Shown: positions 14,875 to 24,191, numbered from the stretch's first letter. The stretch is DNA of 36,050 nt from Clostridiaceae bacterium (GCA_012518845.1 JAAYRJ010000168.1:1-36050); one strand, 5' to 3'. A program made the numbers and translations. The notes: generated by a model from the letters alone, not told the origin.

Positions 14875-16128
14875 ATGACAAGAAGAAGAATCATTAATGA
14901 TAAAATCAAAGAAGCTCTAACTTGGCTTTCCTCAGGTATTTCTGCTTTTGTTCTTATAGCAATAGTTGTCTTTATTTTTAGTAGAGGATGGGAAACTCTA
15001 AATTGGGATTTACTAACAACCGGTTACAATTCTGAAAACTTAATGGCTGATTTTGTACATGTTGACATGAATGAATTCTCAGAATTTGAAAAACCAAGCA
15101 ACCTAAAAGACGACGCAGTTTTTTCAAGTAAATATGGAATTGCATTTGTAGATGGGATTGATGCTAACAAAGAAACTTACACAAAAGTTGTTTATTTAGA
15201 TGAGAGTTCACCCTTACAAGACGGTAAGATTACAACTGCCGGTCCCAGACAAGGTGAACAATTAGCTTTACATGAAGGCTTGTACCTTCAAAAAATTTCG
15301 TATTTAGATGAAGCGGGTGACAAAAAATCAGCTGGTCAGATGTCGCCAGAAGGTAAAGAAGCAAGTGAATTGGTTGCAATACTGGACAATCAATCAGTAG
15401 AAATAGTTGACTTTTATGCTCAAACTGAAGGTGGAGGCTTAAGAGGTTCAATAATTACAACTTTAATTTTGATTGGCATTACATTAGTAATAGCCTTACC
15501 ACTTGGTATTTTTGCAGCTATTTATTTAAATGAATTAGCTCCAAAAAATAAATTAACTTCCGCCATTCGCTCTTCAATCGAATTACTATCTGGTGTACCA
15601 AGCATTATTTTTGGTTTGATGGGTATGACAATGTTGTTCCCTATTACTCAATTATTTGGAATAGATGGACAAAGCATTACTTTAGGTGCGATGACTTTAG
15701 CGGTAATTTTGCTACCGGTTATAATCAGACAAACGGAAGAAGCTTTGATCAATGTGCCAAATGGTATGAGAATGGCGAGTCTATCTTTAGGTGCTACTGA
15801 ATTCCAAACTATTTATAAGGTAGTTGTACCTAATGCTCTTCCTGGGATACTAACTGCAACTTTACTTTCTATTAGCCGTATCATTGGTGAATCAGCAGCT
15901 CTTATTTTCACTGTAGGTACAGCAATTACCGATAATCCTGCTTGGAATGCAAAAGGTACATCATTAGCAGTTCATATCTACACTGTTATGGGGGGTGAGC
16001 AACCAAACTTTGAGTTAGCTTCCGCAATTTCAATTGTTATTTTAACTATTGTATTAATCTTAAATGTTTCTGTAAAAGTAATTACTTATTACATGACAAA
16101 AGAAAAGGATGAACCTGCCAAAGCTTAG
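14875..16128 (+). CDS. pstA: Phosphate ABC transporter permease PstA with large extracytoplasmic insertion
   Basis: At 417 residues this is about 120-130 longer than a usual PstA (near 280-300). The extra length lies between span 1 (residues about 18-37) and the permease core, which starts at GGLRGSIITTLILIGITLVI near residue 182. The inserted stretch is hydrophilic, rich in Asp, Glu and Lys, has no cysteine, and should be outside the membrane facing PstS. The core is normal: ELLSGVPSIIFGLMG, the coupling loop VPNGMRMASLSLGATEFQTI and SRIIGESAALIFT. The start at 14875 follows GGGGGA; the frame opens 18 bases upstream at a TTG inside pstC but this is not needed. The insertion may be matched to the permuted PstS. 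Confidence 0.92.
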   Translation: MTRRRIINDKIKEALTWLSSGISAFVLIAIVVFIFSRGWETLNWDLLTTGYNSENLMADFVHVDMNEFSEFEKPSNLKDDAVFSSKYGIAFVDGIDANKETYTKVVYLDESSPLQDGKITTAGPRQGEQLALHEGLYLQKISYLDEAGDKKSAGQMSPEGKEASELVAILDNQSVEIVDFYAQTEGGGLRGSIITTLILIGITLVIALPLGIFAAIYLNELAPKNKLTSAIRSSIELLSGVPSIIFGLMGMTMLFPITQLFGIDGQSITLGAMTLAVILLPVIIRQTEEALINVPNGMRMASLSLGATEFQTIYKVVVPNALPGILTATLLSISRIIGESAALIFTVGTAITDNPAWNAKGTSLAVHIYTVMGGEQPNFELASAISIVILTIVLILNVSVKVITYYMTKEKDEPAKA

Positions 16129-16194
16129 GTATAAACTTAAAAATTGCTAATTGATAATAATATTGTAAGATTATGATAAGGAGTCTTAATAAAG

Positions 16195-16974
16195 ATGTCA
16201 GAAAATAATAACACACAATTTGAAACGGCATTTGAAGTAAGAGATTTAGATCTCTATTATGATACATTTCAGGCACTGAAAAAAATTAATATGGATATTC
16301 CACTTAATCAGGTTACTGCTTTTATTGGTCCCTCTGGTTGCGGAAAATCCACATTTATTCGTTGCTTTAATCGTATGAATGATTTAATCGAAGATTGCCG
16401 TATTGAGGGTGAAATTTTCCATCATGGAGTTGAAATTCATGATAAAAGTGTTGATGTAGTCCAACTTAGAACCGAAGTAGGTATGGTTTTCCAACAACCT
16501 AATCCATTCTCGATGTCTGTTTATGATAATGTGGCATATGGACTTCGTTGTCAGGGCGTTAAAGACAAAAATATCCTTGATGAGGTAGTAGAAACATCGT
16601 TAAAACAAGCTGCTATATGGGATGAGGTAAAAGATCATCTTAATCGGAATGCGATGAAATTGTCTGGTGGACAACAACAAAGACTTTGTATAGCTAGAGC
16701 AATTTCATTAAAACCAGAAGTTATTTTAATGGACGAACCAACCTCTGCTTTAGACCCAATTGCGACAACCAAGATCGAAGATTTAATTACAGAATTAAAG
16801 AAAACCTATACAATAATTATTGTAACCCACTCCATGAGTCAAGCTGCTAGAATTAGTGACCGTACTGCATTTTTCCTTTTAGGAGAAGTGATTGAATATG
16901 ATGAGACAGATGTTATATTCCACAACCCTGCTGATTCCAGAACAGAAGATTATGTAACGGGTAAATTTGGTTAA
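16195..16974 (+). CDS. pstB: Phosphate ABC transporter ATP-binding protein PstB
   Basis: This 259-residue ATPase energises PstC/PstA. Visible in order are [19 protein letters not shown], Walker [10 protein letters not shown], the PstB-specific [10 protein letters not shown]-loop VFQQPNPF, signature [14 protein letters not shown], Walker B with Glu ([13 protein letters not shown]), and switch His in VTHSM. The C-terminus ([10 protein letters not shown]) is the standard PstB end. Length is normal for the family. AAGGAG lies 11 bases before ATG, a long but workable spacing. The gap to phoU is only 14 bases. Confidence 0.97.
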   Translation: MSENNNTQFETAFEVRDLDLYYDTFQALKKINMDIPLNQVTAFIGPSGCGKSTFIRCFNRMNDLIEDCRIEGEIFHHGVEIHDKSVDVVQLRTEVGMVFQQPNPFSMSVYDNVAYGLRCQGVKDKNILDEVVETSLKQAAIWDEVKDHLNRNAMKLSGGQQQRLCIARAISLKPEVILMDEPTSALDPIATTKIEDLITELKKTYTIIIVTHSMSQAARISDRTAFFLLGEVIEYDETDVIFHNPADSRTEDYVTGKFG

Positions 16975-16988
16975 TGTAGGAGGAAGAT

Positions 16989-17705
16989 ATGTCACAAAGA
17001 ATTACTTATCAACAGGAGCTTCAAGCTTTGCACCAAAGAATGATTCGCATGGGATCAGCCGTAGAGGAAGCAATCCATATGGCGATCCTAAGTTTAATCG
17101 ATATTGATGTTGAGATGGCAAAAAAAGTTATCGCTAAGGATGATGAAATAGATGATTTTGAACGCTCCATTACACAAGACTGCATCATGTTAATTGCAAG
17201 ACAGCAACCAGTTGCAAAAGATTTAAGAGAAATTACATCTGATATGAAATTAATCACAGATCTTGAGCGGATGGGTGATCATGCGGAAGATATTGCTAAA
17301 CATGTACTTAACATTTCAAGATCCGAAAAGAAAATAACTATTCCTTATGATGTGATTCAACTCTCAAATCAAACAAAAGCAATGATTCACGCTGCCTTAG
17401 ACGCCTATGTTTCACGAGATCTCGAACAAGCTAAGAGTGTTATCTTAATGGATTCAAAGATCGATAAGCTTTATCAAAATATGAAAAAATATTTGAAAAA
17501 GCAAATGAGACTTGATCCAGAAAATGTAGATCCTTTGGTTGAATTATTGTTAATATCCAAACATTTAGAACGTATAGGTGATCATGCAGAAAATGTTGCT
17601 GAATGGATTGTATACTATATCGAAGGAGAATATGCTACTTCATCTGAAATTAAAAAAGAGATAAAGCAAGAACGTAAGAAGCAAGAACAAGCAGATCAAG
17701 AATAA
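16989..17705 (+). CDS. phoU: Phosphate signalling protein PhoU
   Basis: This 238-residue cytoplasmic all-helical protein has two PhoU repeats, residues about 12-100 and 115-205. Each has the metal/phosphate-sensing motif: LITDLERMGDHAEDIAKH and ISKHLERIGDHAENVAEW. It links transporter state to the PhoR kinase and shuts down the regulon under phosphate excess. A highly charged Lys/Glu/Gln tail closes the protein. AGGAGG precedes ATG. It lies between pstB and the phoP-like regulator, the usual place. Confidence 0.96.
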   Translation: MSQRITYQQELQALHQRMIRMGSAVEEAIHMAILSLIDIDVEMAKKVIAKDDEIDDFERSITQDCIMLIARQQPVAKDLREITSDMKLITDLERMGDHAEDIAKHVLNISRSEKKITIPYDVIQLSNQTKAMIHAALDAYVSRDLEQAKSVILMDSKIDKLYQNMKKYLKKQMRLDPENVDPLVELLLISKHLERIGDHAENVAEWIVYYIEGEYATSSEIKKEIKQERKKQEQADQE

Positions 17706-17736
17706 GGATGAAACATTTAAGAAATGAGGGGGCAAG

Positions 17737-18501
17737 ATGTCAGACCAGTTGTTGATAGTAGTTGTTGAAGACGATAAATCGATTGCCGAATTAATTCGTT
17801 ATAATTTGGAAAGTGAGTCTTATCGTGTTTTACATTTTGAGAATGGCTCAGACATGTTTGATGCTCTCGCTACTGAGAAAAATCCAATTTCTTTGTTTAT
17901 TTTGGATGTAATGCTACCTGGTCAAGATGGATTCGAAATATGTGAAACTCTGAAAAAAGACGAAAAATATCGTTGGTCTTCTTTTCTTTTTCTTACTGCT
18001 AGATCTTCGGAAACAGATAAAGTTGAAGGATTTCGAGTCGGTGCAGATGATTTTTTGACTAAACCATTTGGCATGCGAGAATTATTGGCTAGGGTTAAAG
18101 CCCTAGTCAGTAGAAATCAAGAACGTTTAGCACTATTAGAAGGCAAAGTTCTTACATTAGATAGTGGCAATTCAAAAATTGATTCCACAAAATCTGCAAG
18201 TGTTCAAGTAGGTGGCGTTTTGTTAGATGATGCAAGACATCGTGTTTACGTCAATGATCAAGAAATAGAGATGACACATCGTGAATATGAATTATTAAAA
18301 TTTTTGATGACTAATAAAGGACTTGCATTTACCAGAGATGATTTACTTAATCATGTTTGGGGTTATGAATATAGTGGCGAAACAAGGACAGTTGATGTTC
18401 ATATTCGTCAGTTACGCCGAAAAATTGAAGAGAATCCTTCTGAACCATTATATATTCAAACGGTTAGGGGGGTAGGATATCGCTTTCAGGATAAAGAATA
18501 G
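17737..18501 (+). CDS. phoP: OmpR/PhoB-family response regulator, probable PhoP
   Basis: This 254-residue protein has a receiver domain (residues 3-120) with acidic pocket Glu11-Asp12-Asp13, phosphoacceptor Asp57 (FILDVMLPG) and conserved Lys in FLTKPFG. A linker of about 35 residues follows, then a winged-helix effector domain (155-252: MTHREYELLKFLM, VWGYEYSGETRTVDVHIRQLRRK, RGVGYRF). The linker (LEGKVLTLDSGNSKIDSTKS) is longer than usual. Position directly after phoU and before a PAS-containing kinase identifies it as the phosphate-starvation regulator, which would bind the array before pstS. AGGGGG lies 4 bases before ATG. Confidence 0.88.
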   Translation: MSDQLLIVVVEDDKSIAELIRYNLESESYRVLHFENGSDMFDALATEKNPISLFILDVMLPGQDGFEICETLKKDEKYRWSSFLFLTARSSETDKVEGFRVGADDFLTKPFGMRELLARVKALVSRNQERLALLEGKVLTLDSGNSKIDSTKSASVQVGGVLLDDARHRVYVNDQEIEMTHREYELLKFLMTNKGLAFTRDDLLNHVWGYEYSGETRTVDVHIRQLRRKIEENPSEPLYIQTVRGVGYRFQDKE

Positions 18502-18550
18502 TCTTGCTTCTTCTTTTATTTGCATAGTATATTAATAGAGTATTATTTCA

Positions 18551-18581
18551 AAAATGACTTCGCTTATAGCAAAGTCATTTT
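18551..18581 (+). terminator. Hairpin between the PhoP-like and PhoR-like genes
   Basis: The arms AAAATGACTTCGC (18551-18563) and GCAAAGTCATTTT (18569-18581) pair over 13 bases with one mismatch and a TTATA loop. GTCTT follows. The hairpin lies in the 102-base gap between regulator and kinase and could attenuate kinase expression relative to the regulator, or end the pst transcript. Confidence 0.55.
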
Positions 18582-18603
18582 GTCTTAGATTAGGACATGT
18601 CTT

Positions 18604-20376
18604 ATGAAAAGAAGATTGGCGCTTTGGGGACCATTTGTTATTACTATTACTATCGTAATATTTTCTCTTTTTAGCTTTTTTAGGGTACGAGATGATTTCA
18701 TTTTTCAAACAGAAAATAATTTAGATTATGTTTATAAATATTTTGAAAATGAAATTGAGAATAGTTCCCATGAGAGTTTTACTTTTACTACAACTCACTA
18801 TGAAGAAATAACATCTAAAACTATTAATGCATTATCTGATATCAATATAAGTGATTTGAGAATTACTATATTGGATATGGAAGGTAACGTTGTCGTAGAT
18901 AGCGATTTTGAACCATCAGAAATGAATTTACATCGTTCTAGACCAGAGGTCTATGCTATTATTTCAGGTGAAAAAGAAGCATCTGCAGTTCGTAAATCTG
19001 ATACTCAAGGAACCGAAGTGCTTTACCGAGCATACAAGTTAAATGAAGAGGATATAATTATCCGTGTTTCACGTACACTTGATTATTTAAGCTATGTTAA
19101 AAATTCTTTGATGAAATATGGTGCTATTGCAATTGTTATTTCAATTAGCATTTTTTTAATACTTTTACATTTTATCTTTAAAAATGATCATGAGATGATC
19201 AAATCGCATCAAAACGATTTTTCTAAACTCGAACAAGGTGACTTATCAATTCGTTTACGTGAAAATCGTGAGACAGGTAAAGAATTAAAAAAATTATCTC
19301 GTTCTTTCAATTCTGCTATGGAAAAAATTGAACAGAGATATCTAGACATGGAAAGAAATCTTACTTGGTTAGAGGTTTTGGTTCAATCTTTAGAGGAACC
19401 GCTAGTAGTAGTGAATTCCGATCTTAATGTTATTTATACTAATCGTTATGCTCGTACATTATTTAATAGACATATTGATCCACAAAAAAATCCTTATCCT
19501 TTTGTTTTATTAACTCATGCAGAAGTACTGGATAGCTTAATTCTAGAAGTCTTAGAAACGAAAAAAACTATTCGAAAAGAATATACGTTGCAAACAGCAA
19601 AAGAAAACACTGCCTTTCAGGTTATCATGTCACCGATGGATGTTGATTATATTATTGTCTTATTTCATGATTTATCGCTAGAATATGAGGCCCGTAAACT
19701 AAGATCTAGTTTTGTTGCTAACGTTACTCATGAATTAAAAACCCCATTAACGTCAATCCGTGGTTTTGTAGAAACTTTGCGGACTAATAAAAATATTACA
19801 ACTTCCGAGCAAGCCGAAAATTTCTTAGAAATTATTGATGTTGAGGCAGAACGCTTAGTGCGCTTAATAGATGACATTTTGCGTCTATCAGATATAGAAC
19901 GGTTAGATGTAGATTATCATATATCTGATTTTGATCTTATTGAATTGTTAGATGAATGTTTAATTCAGCTCGATGATCGTGCTATGGAAAAACAAATCTC
20001 GATGATTCCTAATGAGGAACCAACATTTTTACAGGTCCGTGCAAATCGAGATCGTGTAAAACAAGTTTTCTTGAATTTACTTGATAACGCTATTAAGTAC
20101 AATAAAACAGGTGGTAAAGTTTGGATTAATATTGAAAAACCTGGTAAGTATGTTTATATTACTGTAAAAGATAATGGTTATGGATTTAGTGAAAGTGCGT
20201 CCAAAAGAATTTTTGAAAGATTTTATCGAATAGATAAAAGTCGTTCGCGCGAACTAGGTGGTACAGGTTTAGGTTTGTCGATAGTTAAACACATTGCAAT
20301 GTTATATGATGGAGAAGTATCGGTTAAAAGCATCCCCAATAAATCTACAACTTTTACTGTAAAGCTAAAAATATAA
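18604..20376 (+). CDS. phoR: Sensor histidine kinase, probable PhoR
   Basis: This 590-residue membrane kinase has span 1 (residues 10-26) and an external sensor domain of about 145 residues containing a dCache/sCache-like LRITILDMEGNVVVDSDFE. Span 2 (172-192) is followed by HAMP (about 193-245), a PAS domain (about 258-360, EEPLVVVNSDLNVIYTN) and HisKA with phosphoacceptor His377 (VTHELKTPLTSIRGF). The catalytic domain has NLLDNAIKYN (N box), DNGYGF (G1) and GGTGLGLSIV (G2). The architecture is the Gram-positive PhoR type. Its partner is the regulator upstream, although a hairpin in the gap suggests unequal expression. Confidence 0.88.
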   Translation: MKRRLALWGPFVITITIVIFSLFSFFRVRDDFIFQTENNLDYVYKYFENEIENSSHESFTFTTTHYEEITSKTINALSDINISDLRITILDMEGNVVVDSDFEPSEMNLHRSRPEVYAIISGEKEASAVRKSDTQGTEVLYRAYKLNEEDIIIRVSRTLDYLSYVKNSLMKYGAIAIVISISIFLILLHFIFKNDHEMIKSHQNDFSKLEQGDLSIRLRENRETGKELKKLSRSFNSAMEKIEQRYLDMERNLTWLEVLVQSLEEPLVVVNSDLNVIYTNRYARTLFNRHIDPQKNPYPFVLLTHAEVLDSLILEVLETKKTIRKEYTLQTAKENTAFQVIMSPMDVDYIIVLFHDLSLEYEARKLRSSFVANVTHELKTPLTSIRGFVETLRTNKNITTSEQAENFLEIIDVEAERLVRLIDDILRLSDIERLDVDYHISDFDLIELLDECLIQLDDRAMEKQISMIPNEEPTFLQVRANRDRVKQVFLNLLDNAIKYNKTGGKVWINIEKPGKYVYITVKDNGYGFSESASKRIFERFYRIDKSRSRELGGTGLGLSIVKHIAMLYDGEVSVKSIPNKSTTFTVKLKI

Positions 20377-20419
20377 ATTTTTCTTTATCTTTAAGATCCA
20401 CATTAATTTAACTTTAAGT

Positions 20420-20449
20420 TTGGCATTTGATAAAATACTTTAATTATAA
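20420..20449 (+). promoter_or_regulatory. Candidate ligA promoter
   Basis: TTGGCA (20420-20425) and TTATAA (20444-20449) are separated by 18 bases, 18 bases before the ligA ATG. The leader would be very short. Confidence is modest because the area is AT-rich. Confidence 0.35.
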
Positions 20450-20466
20450 ATGAAACGAGAGTAAGT

Positions 20467-22512
20467 ATGGCAAATCAAAAATCAAATACTCATGCTAGAC
20501 AAAACGAACAACATGATGAAGCAATAATTGCCGAAATGAATCGCTTACAGTATGAATTAGAGCAGCTAAATATTGCTTATTATGATCATGATTCACCTTT
20601 AGTTAGTGATGCTGAATATGATTTATTATTAGAACGCTTAAAGTTCTTAGAAAAACAATATCCAGAATTTAAAAATGAACAGTCTCCAACAATGCAGATT
20701 GGTGGAACTGTTGCAGATCGTTTTGAAACAGCACCACACCGTGTACCAATGCTAAGTCTCAATGATGTTTTTTCTAAAAATGAGGTTATAAGTTTTGTTA
20801 ATGGTATACGCGAGCGATATCCAGATGTGAAATTTATTGTAGAACAAAAGATAGATGGTTTGTCTATTAGTTTAGAATATACTGATGGTATTTTAGTTCA
20901 AGCTTTAACACGTGGTGATGGTGTTAATAGCGGTGAAGTTGTAACCGAAAATATTAAGCAAATTAGCACTGTACCCAGAGTACTACCTTTTACTGTTTCA
21001 AATCTCCTTGTTAGAGGCGAAGTTTTCATGACCAAAAAGAGATTTGAAGAAATCAATAGAGTTCAGGAAAAGGAAGGTCTAAAAACCTTTGCAAATCCTC
21101 GAAATTCAGCAGCAGGAACAATTAGGCAATTAGACCCTCAAGTTGTTAGAGATAGGGGTTTAAGTATCTTTATTTTCAATATTCAGGCAATTACAGATAG
21201 AACTTTTGCCACACATCATGAAAGTTTAGAATTCTTGCAAACTTTAGGTTTTCCGGTCAGTCCAAATTATTATTTATGCCAAACAAACGATGAAATTCTT
21301 AGTGCAATTGAAGAGATAAATCGTAAAAGAGAAAGTTTACCCTATGGTATCGACGGAGCAGTTGTTAAAGTAGACTCATTATCAATTAGAGATGAACTAG
21401 GTAGTAGTTCTAGAGTTCCTCGTTGGTCAGTTGCATATAAATATTCACCTGAGCAACAACAAACAAAAGTATTAGATTTGATAGCTCAGGTAGGTAGGAC
21501 TGGTAGAATTACACCTATGGCTATTTTAGAACCTGTTAACATTGATGGCTCAACAGTCTCGCGTGCAACTTTGCATAATCAAGCCTATATAGATGCTTTA
21601 GATATTCGCTTGCACGATATCGTCACTGTTCATAAAGGTGGCGATATTATTCCAGCTGTTATAGCTGTTGATTATTCAAAACGCAAGTCAAATCCCGAAA
21701 AATTTACGTTGCCAACTAATTGTCCAATTTGTAATGCACCTACAAAACATATTGATGATGGAGCGAATTTATATTGTACAGGTCTTGACTGTCCGGCTCA
21801 GATGACACGTAAAATTGAATATTTTGCTTCAAAAGAAGCAATGGATATTGTTGGGCTTGGAGAGTCATCAGTGCAGAAATTATGGGAGAAAAATTATCTC
21901 AAACATTTGACGGATATCTATAAACTTTATAAATATCGTGAAAACCTGATTGAAGAAGGTGATATAGGTAGAGAAAAAAGAGTGGATAATTTACTCAATG
22001 CTATTGAGGATTCTAAAACACGCAGTTTTGATCGTTTTATTACTGCACTTGGTATTACTCATATTGGTCCACAAACAGCTAAAAATCTTGTTGCTAAATT
22101 TAATAATATTGATTTGATAATGTCAGCCTCGGAAGAGGAGTTGCAGGAGGTTCCAGACATTGGACCTAACGCTGCTCGTTCAATTGTCGAATTCTTTGCC
22201 CAAGAAACCAATAGAGATGTTATTGCAGAGTTTAAAGAATTAGGTTTAAATCTTGAAATGAAAAAGCAAGATCAGACACAGAAATTGCCACTAGCGAATC
22301 TCACTTTTGTTGTTACTGGTACATTAGCTGATTTTACTAGACGAGAAATCAAAGAGCTAATAGAAAAATATGGTGGCAAGGTAACATCAGCTGTCTCATC
22401 AAGAACAAATTATTTGATCGCTGGCGCAAATGCGGGTAGTAAATTAACTCAGGCTGAATCATTAAATATTGACATTATTAGTGAACAAGATTTTCTATTA
22501 ATGATAAAGTAA
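20467..22512 (+). CDS. ligA: NAD-dependent DNA ligase LigA
   Basis: This 681-residue enzyme seals nicks during replication and repair using NAD. Domains in order: Ia NAD-binding helices (YYDHDSPLVSDAEYD, residues 38-52), the adenylation domain with Lys128 in EQKIDGLS and TRGDG, an OB fold (QVGRTGRITPMAILEPV), a four-Cys zinc finger (CPIC ... CTGLDCP), helix-hairpin-helix repeats (ALGITHIGPQTAKNL, VPDIGPNAARSI) and a C-terminal BRCT domain (FVVTGTLADFTRREIKELIEKY as two parts). It has about 24 extra N-terminal residues, polar and probably disordered. The ribosome site is weak (GAGAG), so an internal start at Met24 is possible. Confidence 0.97.
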   Translation: MANQKSNTHARQNEQHDEAIIAEMNRLQYELEQLNIAYYDHDSPLVSDAEYDLLLERLKFLEKQYPEFKNEQSPTMQIGGTVADRFETAPHRVPMLSLNDVFSKNEVISFVNGIRERYPDVKFIVEQKIDGLSISLEYTDGILVQALTRGDGVNSGEVVTENIKQISTVPRVLPFTVSNLLVRGEVFMTKKRFEEINRVQEKEGLKTFANPRNSAAGTIRQLDPQVVRDRGLSIFIFNIQAITDRTFATHHESLEFLQTLGFPVSPNYYLCQTNDEILSAIEEINRKRESLPYGIDGAVVKVDSLSIRDELGSSSRVPRWSVAYKYSPEQQQTKVLDLIAQVGRTGRITPMAILEPVNIDGSTVSRATLHNQAYIDALDIRLHDIVTVHKGGDIIPAVIAVDYSKRKSNPEKFTLPTNCPICNAPTKHIDDGANLYCTGLDCPAQMTRKIEYFASKEAMDIVGLGESSVQKLWEKNYLKHLTDIYKLYKYRENLIEEGDIGREKRVDNLLNAIEDSKTRSFDRFITALGITHIGPQTAKNLVAKFNNIDLIMSASEEELQEVPDIGPNAARSIVEFFAQETNRDVIAEFKELGLNLEMKKQDQTQKLPLANLTFVVTGTLADFTRREIKELIEKYGGKVTSAVSSRTNYLIAGANAGSKLTQAESLNIDIISEQDFLLMIK

Positions 22513-22531
22513 AAGAGAAAGGGGTTTTATT

Positions 22532-22978
22532 GTGATTGCATATTTCTTTGTTGCTCTTTCTGCTAGTGTAATCTTAGCTATTATGCTTTTTTTGATGCTT
22601 AGATGGCGATTGCGGATCAATTCAACAGGCAGTAATAAAATTGGTATTAGTTATGTTATGCCAGTAATAATTGTGATACTGTTTGTCTCGGTTATTATTG
22701 TTGACACTTTTCCAAGAATATTAGATACAGTTTTTCTTTTTCAAAACAATGTGAAAACGATTAGTGTTCCAGGTGATAAGATAGATGTAAAAAAACATCG
22801 ATATCTGATAGGAGATGAAATATATATCACAGGCTTTAGAGATGAGCTAATTGATCCTGATTTAGAATATTCAATTTCTTATTTACCAAATACTAAAATT
22901 GTTCTTAAACGAGAAGAAATCGTCACATTGCCAGAAATAGATCCTTCTAAACTCAATGATGAGGAAACAAACGAGTAA
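22532..22978 (+). CDS. Small two-span membrane protein of unknown function
   Basis: I do not recognise this 148-residue protein. It has two hydrophobic segments, residues 3-23 and about 41-60, joined by a basic loop (RWRLRINSTGSNK). The C-terminal part of about 85 residues is soluble, charged and predicted to be rich in beta strand (TISVPGDKIDVKKHRYLIGD). It starts at GTG with AAAGGGG 7 bases upstream, 19 bases after ligA, so it is probably in the ligA transcript. No cysteine or catalytic motif is seen. It ends with an acidic tail. Confidence 0.7.
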   Translation: MIAYFFVALSASVILAIMLFLMLRWRLRINSTGSNKIGISYVMPVIIVILFVSVIIVDTFPRILDTVFLFQNNVKTISVPGDKIDVKKHRYLIGDEIYITGFRDELIDPDLEYSISYLPNTKIVLKREEIVTLPEIDPSKLNDEETNE

Positions 22979-23074
22979 ATTTGGGATTTGCGAATTTCTA
23001 GATTACATATATAATAAACATAATAATATTCAATTATTTACCATCCACTAATAGTTTTTTGGGAGGTAAATATC

Positions 23075-23713
23075 ATGTTTCGAAAAATTACAAAAATTCA
23101 TCAAAAACCAGATTTTCACTTTTCTATTTGTAGCAACAATAAAGAGCTTTTTTCAAAATTTGAGGAAGCTCTCAGAAAAAATGGTATGGTGGGACTACCT
23201 GATCTACAGGGTAATCTCCATTATATTGTTGATGGACGAAAAGGTTTTCCAACGGCTTTTAAAACGATGAAAACGGCAACTATGCAATTAATGGAGTCAC
23301 ATTTTAATAATCAAAATCAAATAATTGAATCTTATCAAAGAATCGCTGATCAATTGATTACAAAATATGATTTTGATCAAGCCTTGATTGGGACAAAGTT
23401 TATATATCAAATAATCATTTATTGCTTATTAGACAAATCTTTGCTAATTTCTTTTTCAAAAAATTTGTATCCGACAATAGGTAAAATATTTCAAAGCTCC
23501 CCAGAAAAAGTTTCCTATTCTGTTCGTTATGCTTTTAAAAAGTTAGAACAAACTGAGAGAGAACAAAAGGCTAATAATGTCAAGCGAGATTATTTTTTCG
23601 ATGATAGTTTCGAAGGTAAAGGGAATCGCTTTACGATATATAAACTGGTTAAAGAGGCAGAAAGTTTAGTTAATATCAAAAATGGCGAAGAAATAAAAAA
23701 AGGCTATCACTGA
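23075..23713 (+). CDS. Spo0A C-terminal-domain-like DNA-binding protein with vestigial receiver
   Basis: In this 212-residue protein, residues about 105-160 align with the Spo0A effector domain. IGTKFIYQIIIYCLLD corresponds to the first helices, and LYPTIGKIFQSSPEKVSYSV to the LYPDIAKKFNTTASRVERAI recognition region of Bacillus Spo0A. The N-terminus has FSICSNNKELFSKFEEAL where Spo0A has its first receiver strand and helix (VCVADDNRELVSLL), but the acidic pair is Ser-Asn. The rest of the receiver, including a phosphoacceptor Asp, is missing. The protein is thus either a phosphorylation-independent descendant or a decayed Spo0A-like regulator with an intact frame. GGGAGG lies 8 bases before ATG. 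Similarity was judged by eye. Confidence 0.65.
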   Translation: MFRKITKIHQKPDFHFSICSNNKELFSKFEEALRKNGMVGLPDLQGNLHYIVDGRKGFPTAFKTMKTATMQLMESHFNNQNQIIESYQRIADQLITKYDFDQALIGTKFIYQIIIYCLLDKSLLISFSKNLYPTIGKIFQSSPEKVSYSVRYAFKKLEQTEREQKANNVKRDYFFDDSFEGKGNRFTIYKLVKEAESLVNIKNGEEIKKGYH

Positions 23714-23720
23714 TAGCCTT
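23700..23720 (-). terminator. Intrinsic terminator of the HU gene
   Basis: The arms AAGGCTATCA and TGATAGCCTT pair perfectly over ten bases. On the minus strand the stem is followed by a run of seven T residues (GCCTTTTTTTATTTC), giving a strong terminator 26 bases past the HU stop. It also overlaps the stop codon of the Spo0A-like gene on the other strand. Confidence 0.85.
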
Positions 23721-23745
23721 AAACACAAAATGTTATTTGTAATAA

Positions 23746-24021
23746 TTATTCATTAACGCGGTCTTTTAAATTTTTACCGGCTTTGAAAGCGGGAGATTTA
23801 GAAGCAGGAATTGTAATTACTTCTTTAGTTGCAGGATTTCTGCCTTGGCGTTCTACGCGATGACGAACCTCAAAAGTTCCAAATCCTACTAAAGTAACCT
23901 TTTCTTCTTTAGCTAATTCCTCGGTAATTGTTTCAAGCATTGCATTAACAGCTTTTTGACTGTCCTTTTTCGTCAAATTAGTTTTTTCTGCTACTGCAGC
24001 AATTAATTCAGTTTTATTCAT
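23746..24021 (-). CDS. hup: DNA-binding protein HU
   Basis: This 91-residue histone-like protein forms a dimer that bends and compacts DNA. It has the family pattern: [21 protein letters not shown], then [16 protein letters not shown], the DNA-binding arm [15 protein letters not shown] and [14 protein letters not shown]. Length is exact for the family. AAAGGAGG lies 6 bases before ATG. It has its own promoter and terminator, so it is a single-gene unit. Confidence 0.97.
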   Translation of the reverse strand: MNKTELIAAVAEKTNLTKKDSQKAVNAMLETITEELAKEEKVTLVGFGTFEVRHRVERQGRNPATKEVITIPASKSPAFKAGKNLKDRVNE

Positions 24022-24051
24022 TAGGAGCCTCCTTTATTTTAATGCAAAAGT

Positions 24052-24080
24052 ATTATGGGGTGTTTTGATAGGCTTGTCAA
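24052..24080 (-). promoter_or_regulatory. HU gene promoter
   Basis: On the minus strand, -35 TTGACA (24075-24080) and -10 CATAAT (24052-24057) are separated by 17 bases, about 30 bases before the start codon. This is a near-consensus housekeeping promoter. Confidence 0.75.
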
Positions 24081-24191
24081 CTAAAATCATCCAAAAATGC
24101 TTATTTTATCGGCTTTTTCATAACTTTTGCGTAAAATCTATCTTGAAATTGTAGCTTCTTCTATATAAATACAAAAAAGCTTCTTGATATC

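Noticed and set aside
16082-16276. 64-codon minus-strand frame across the pstA-pstB gap
   Set aside because: It overlaps both conserved genes and has no ribosome site.
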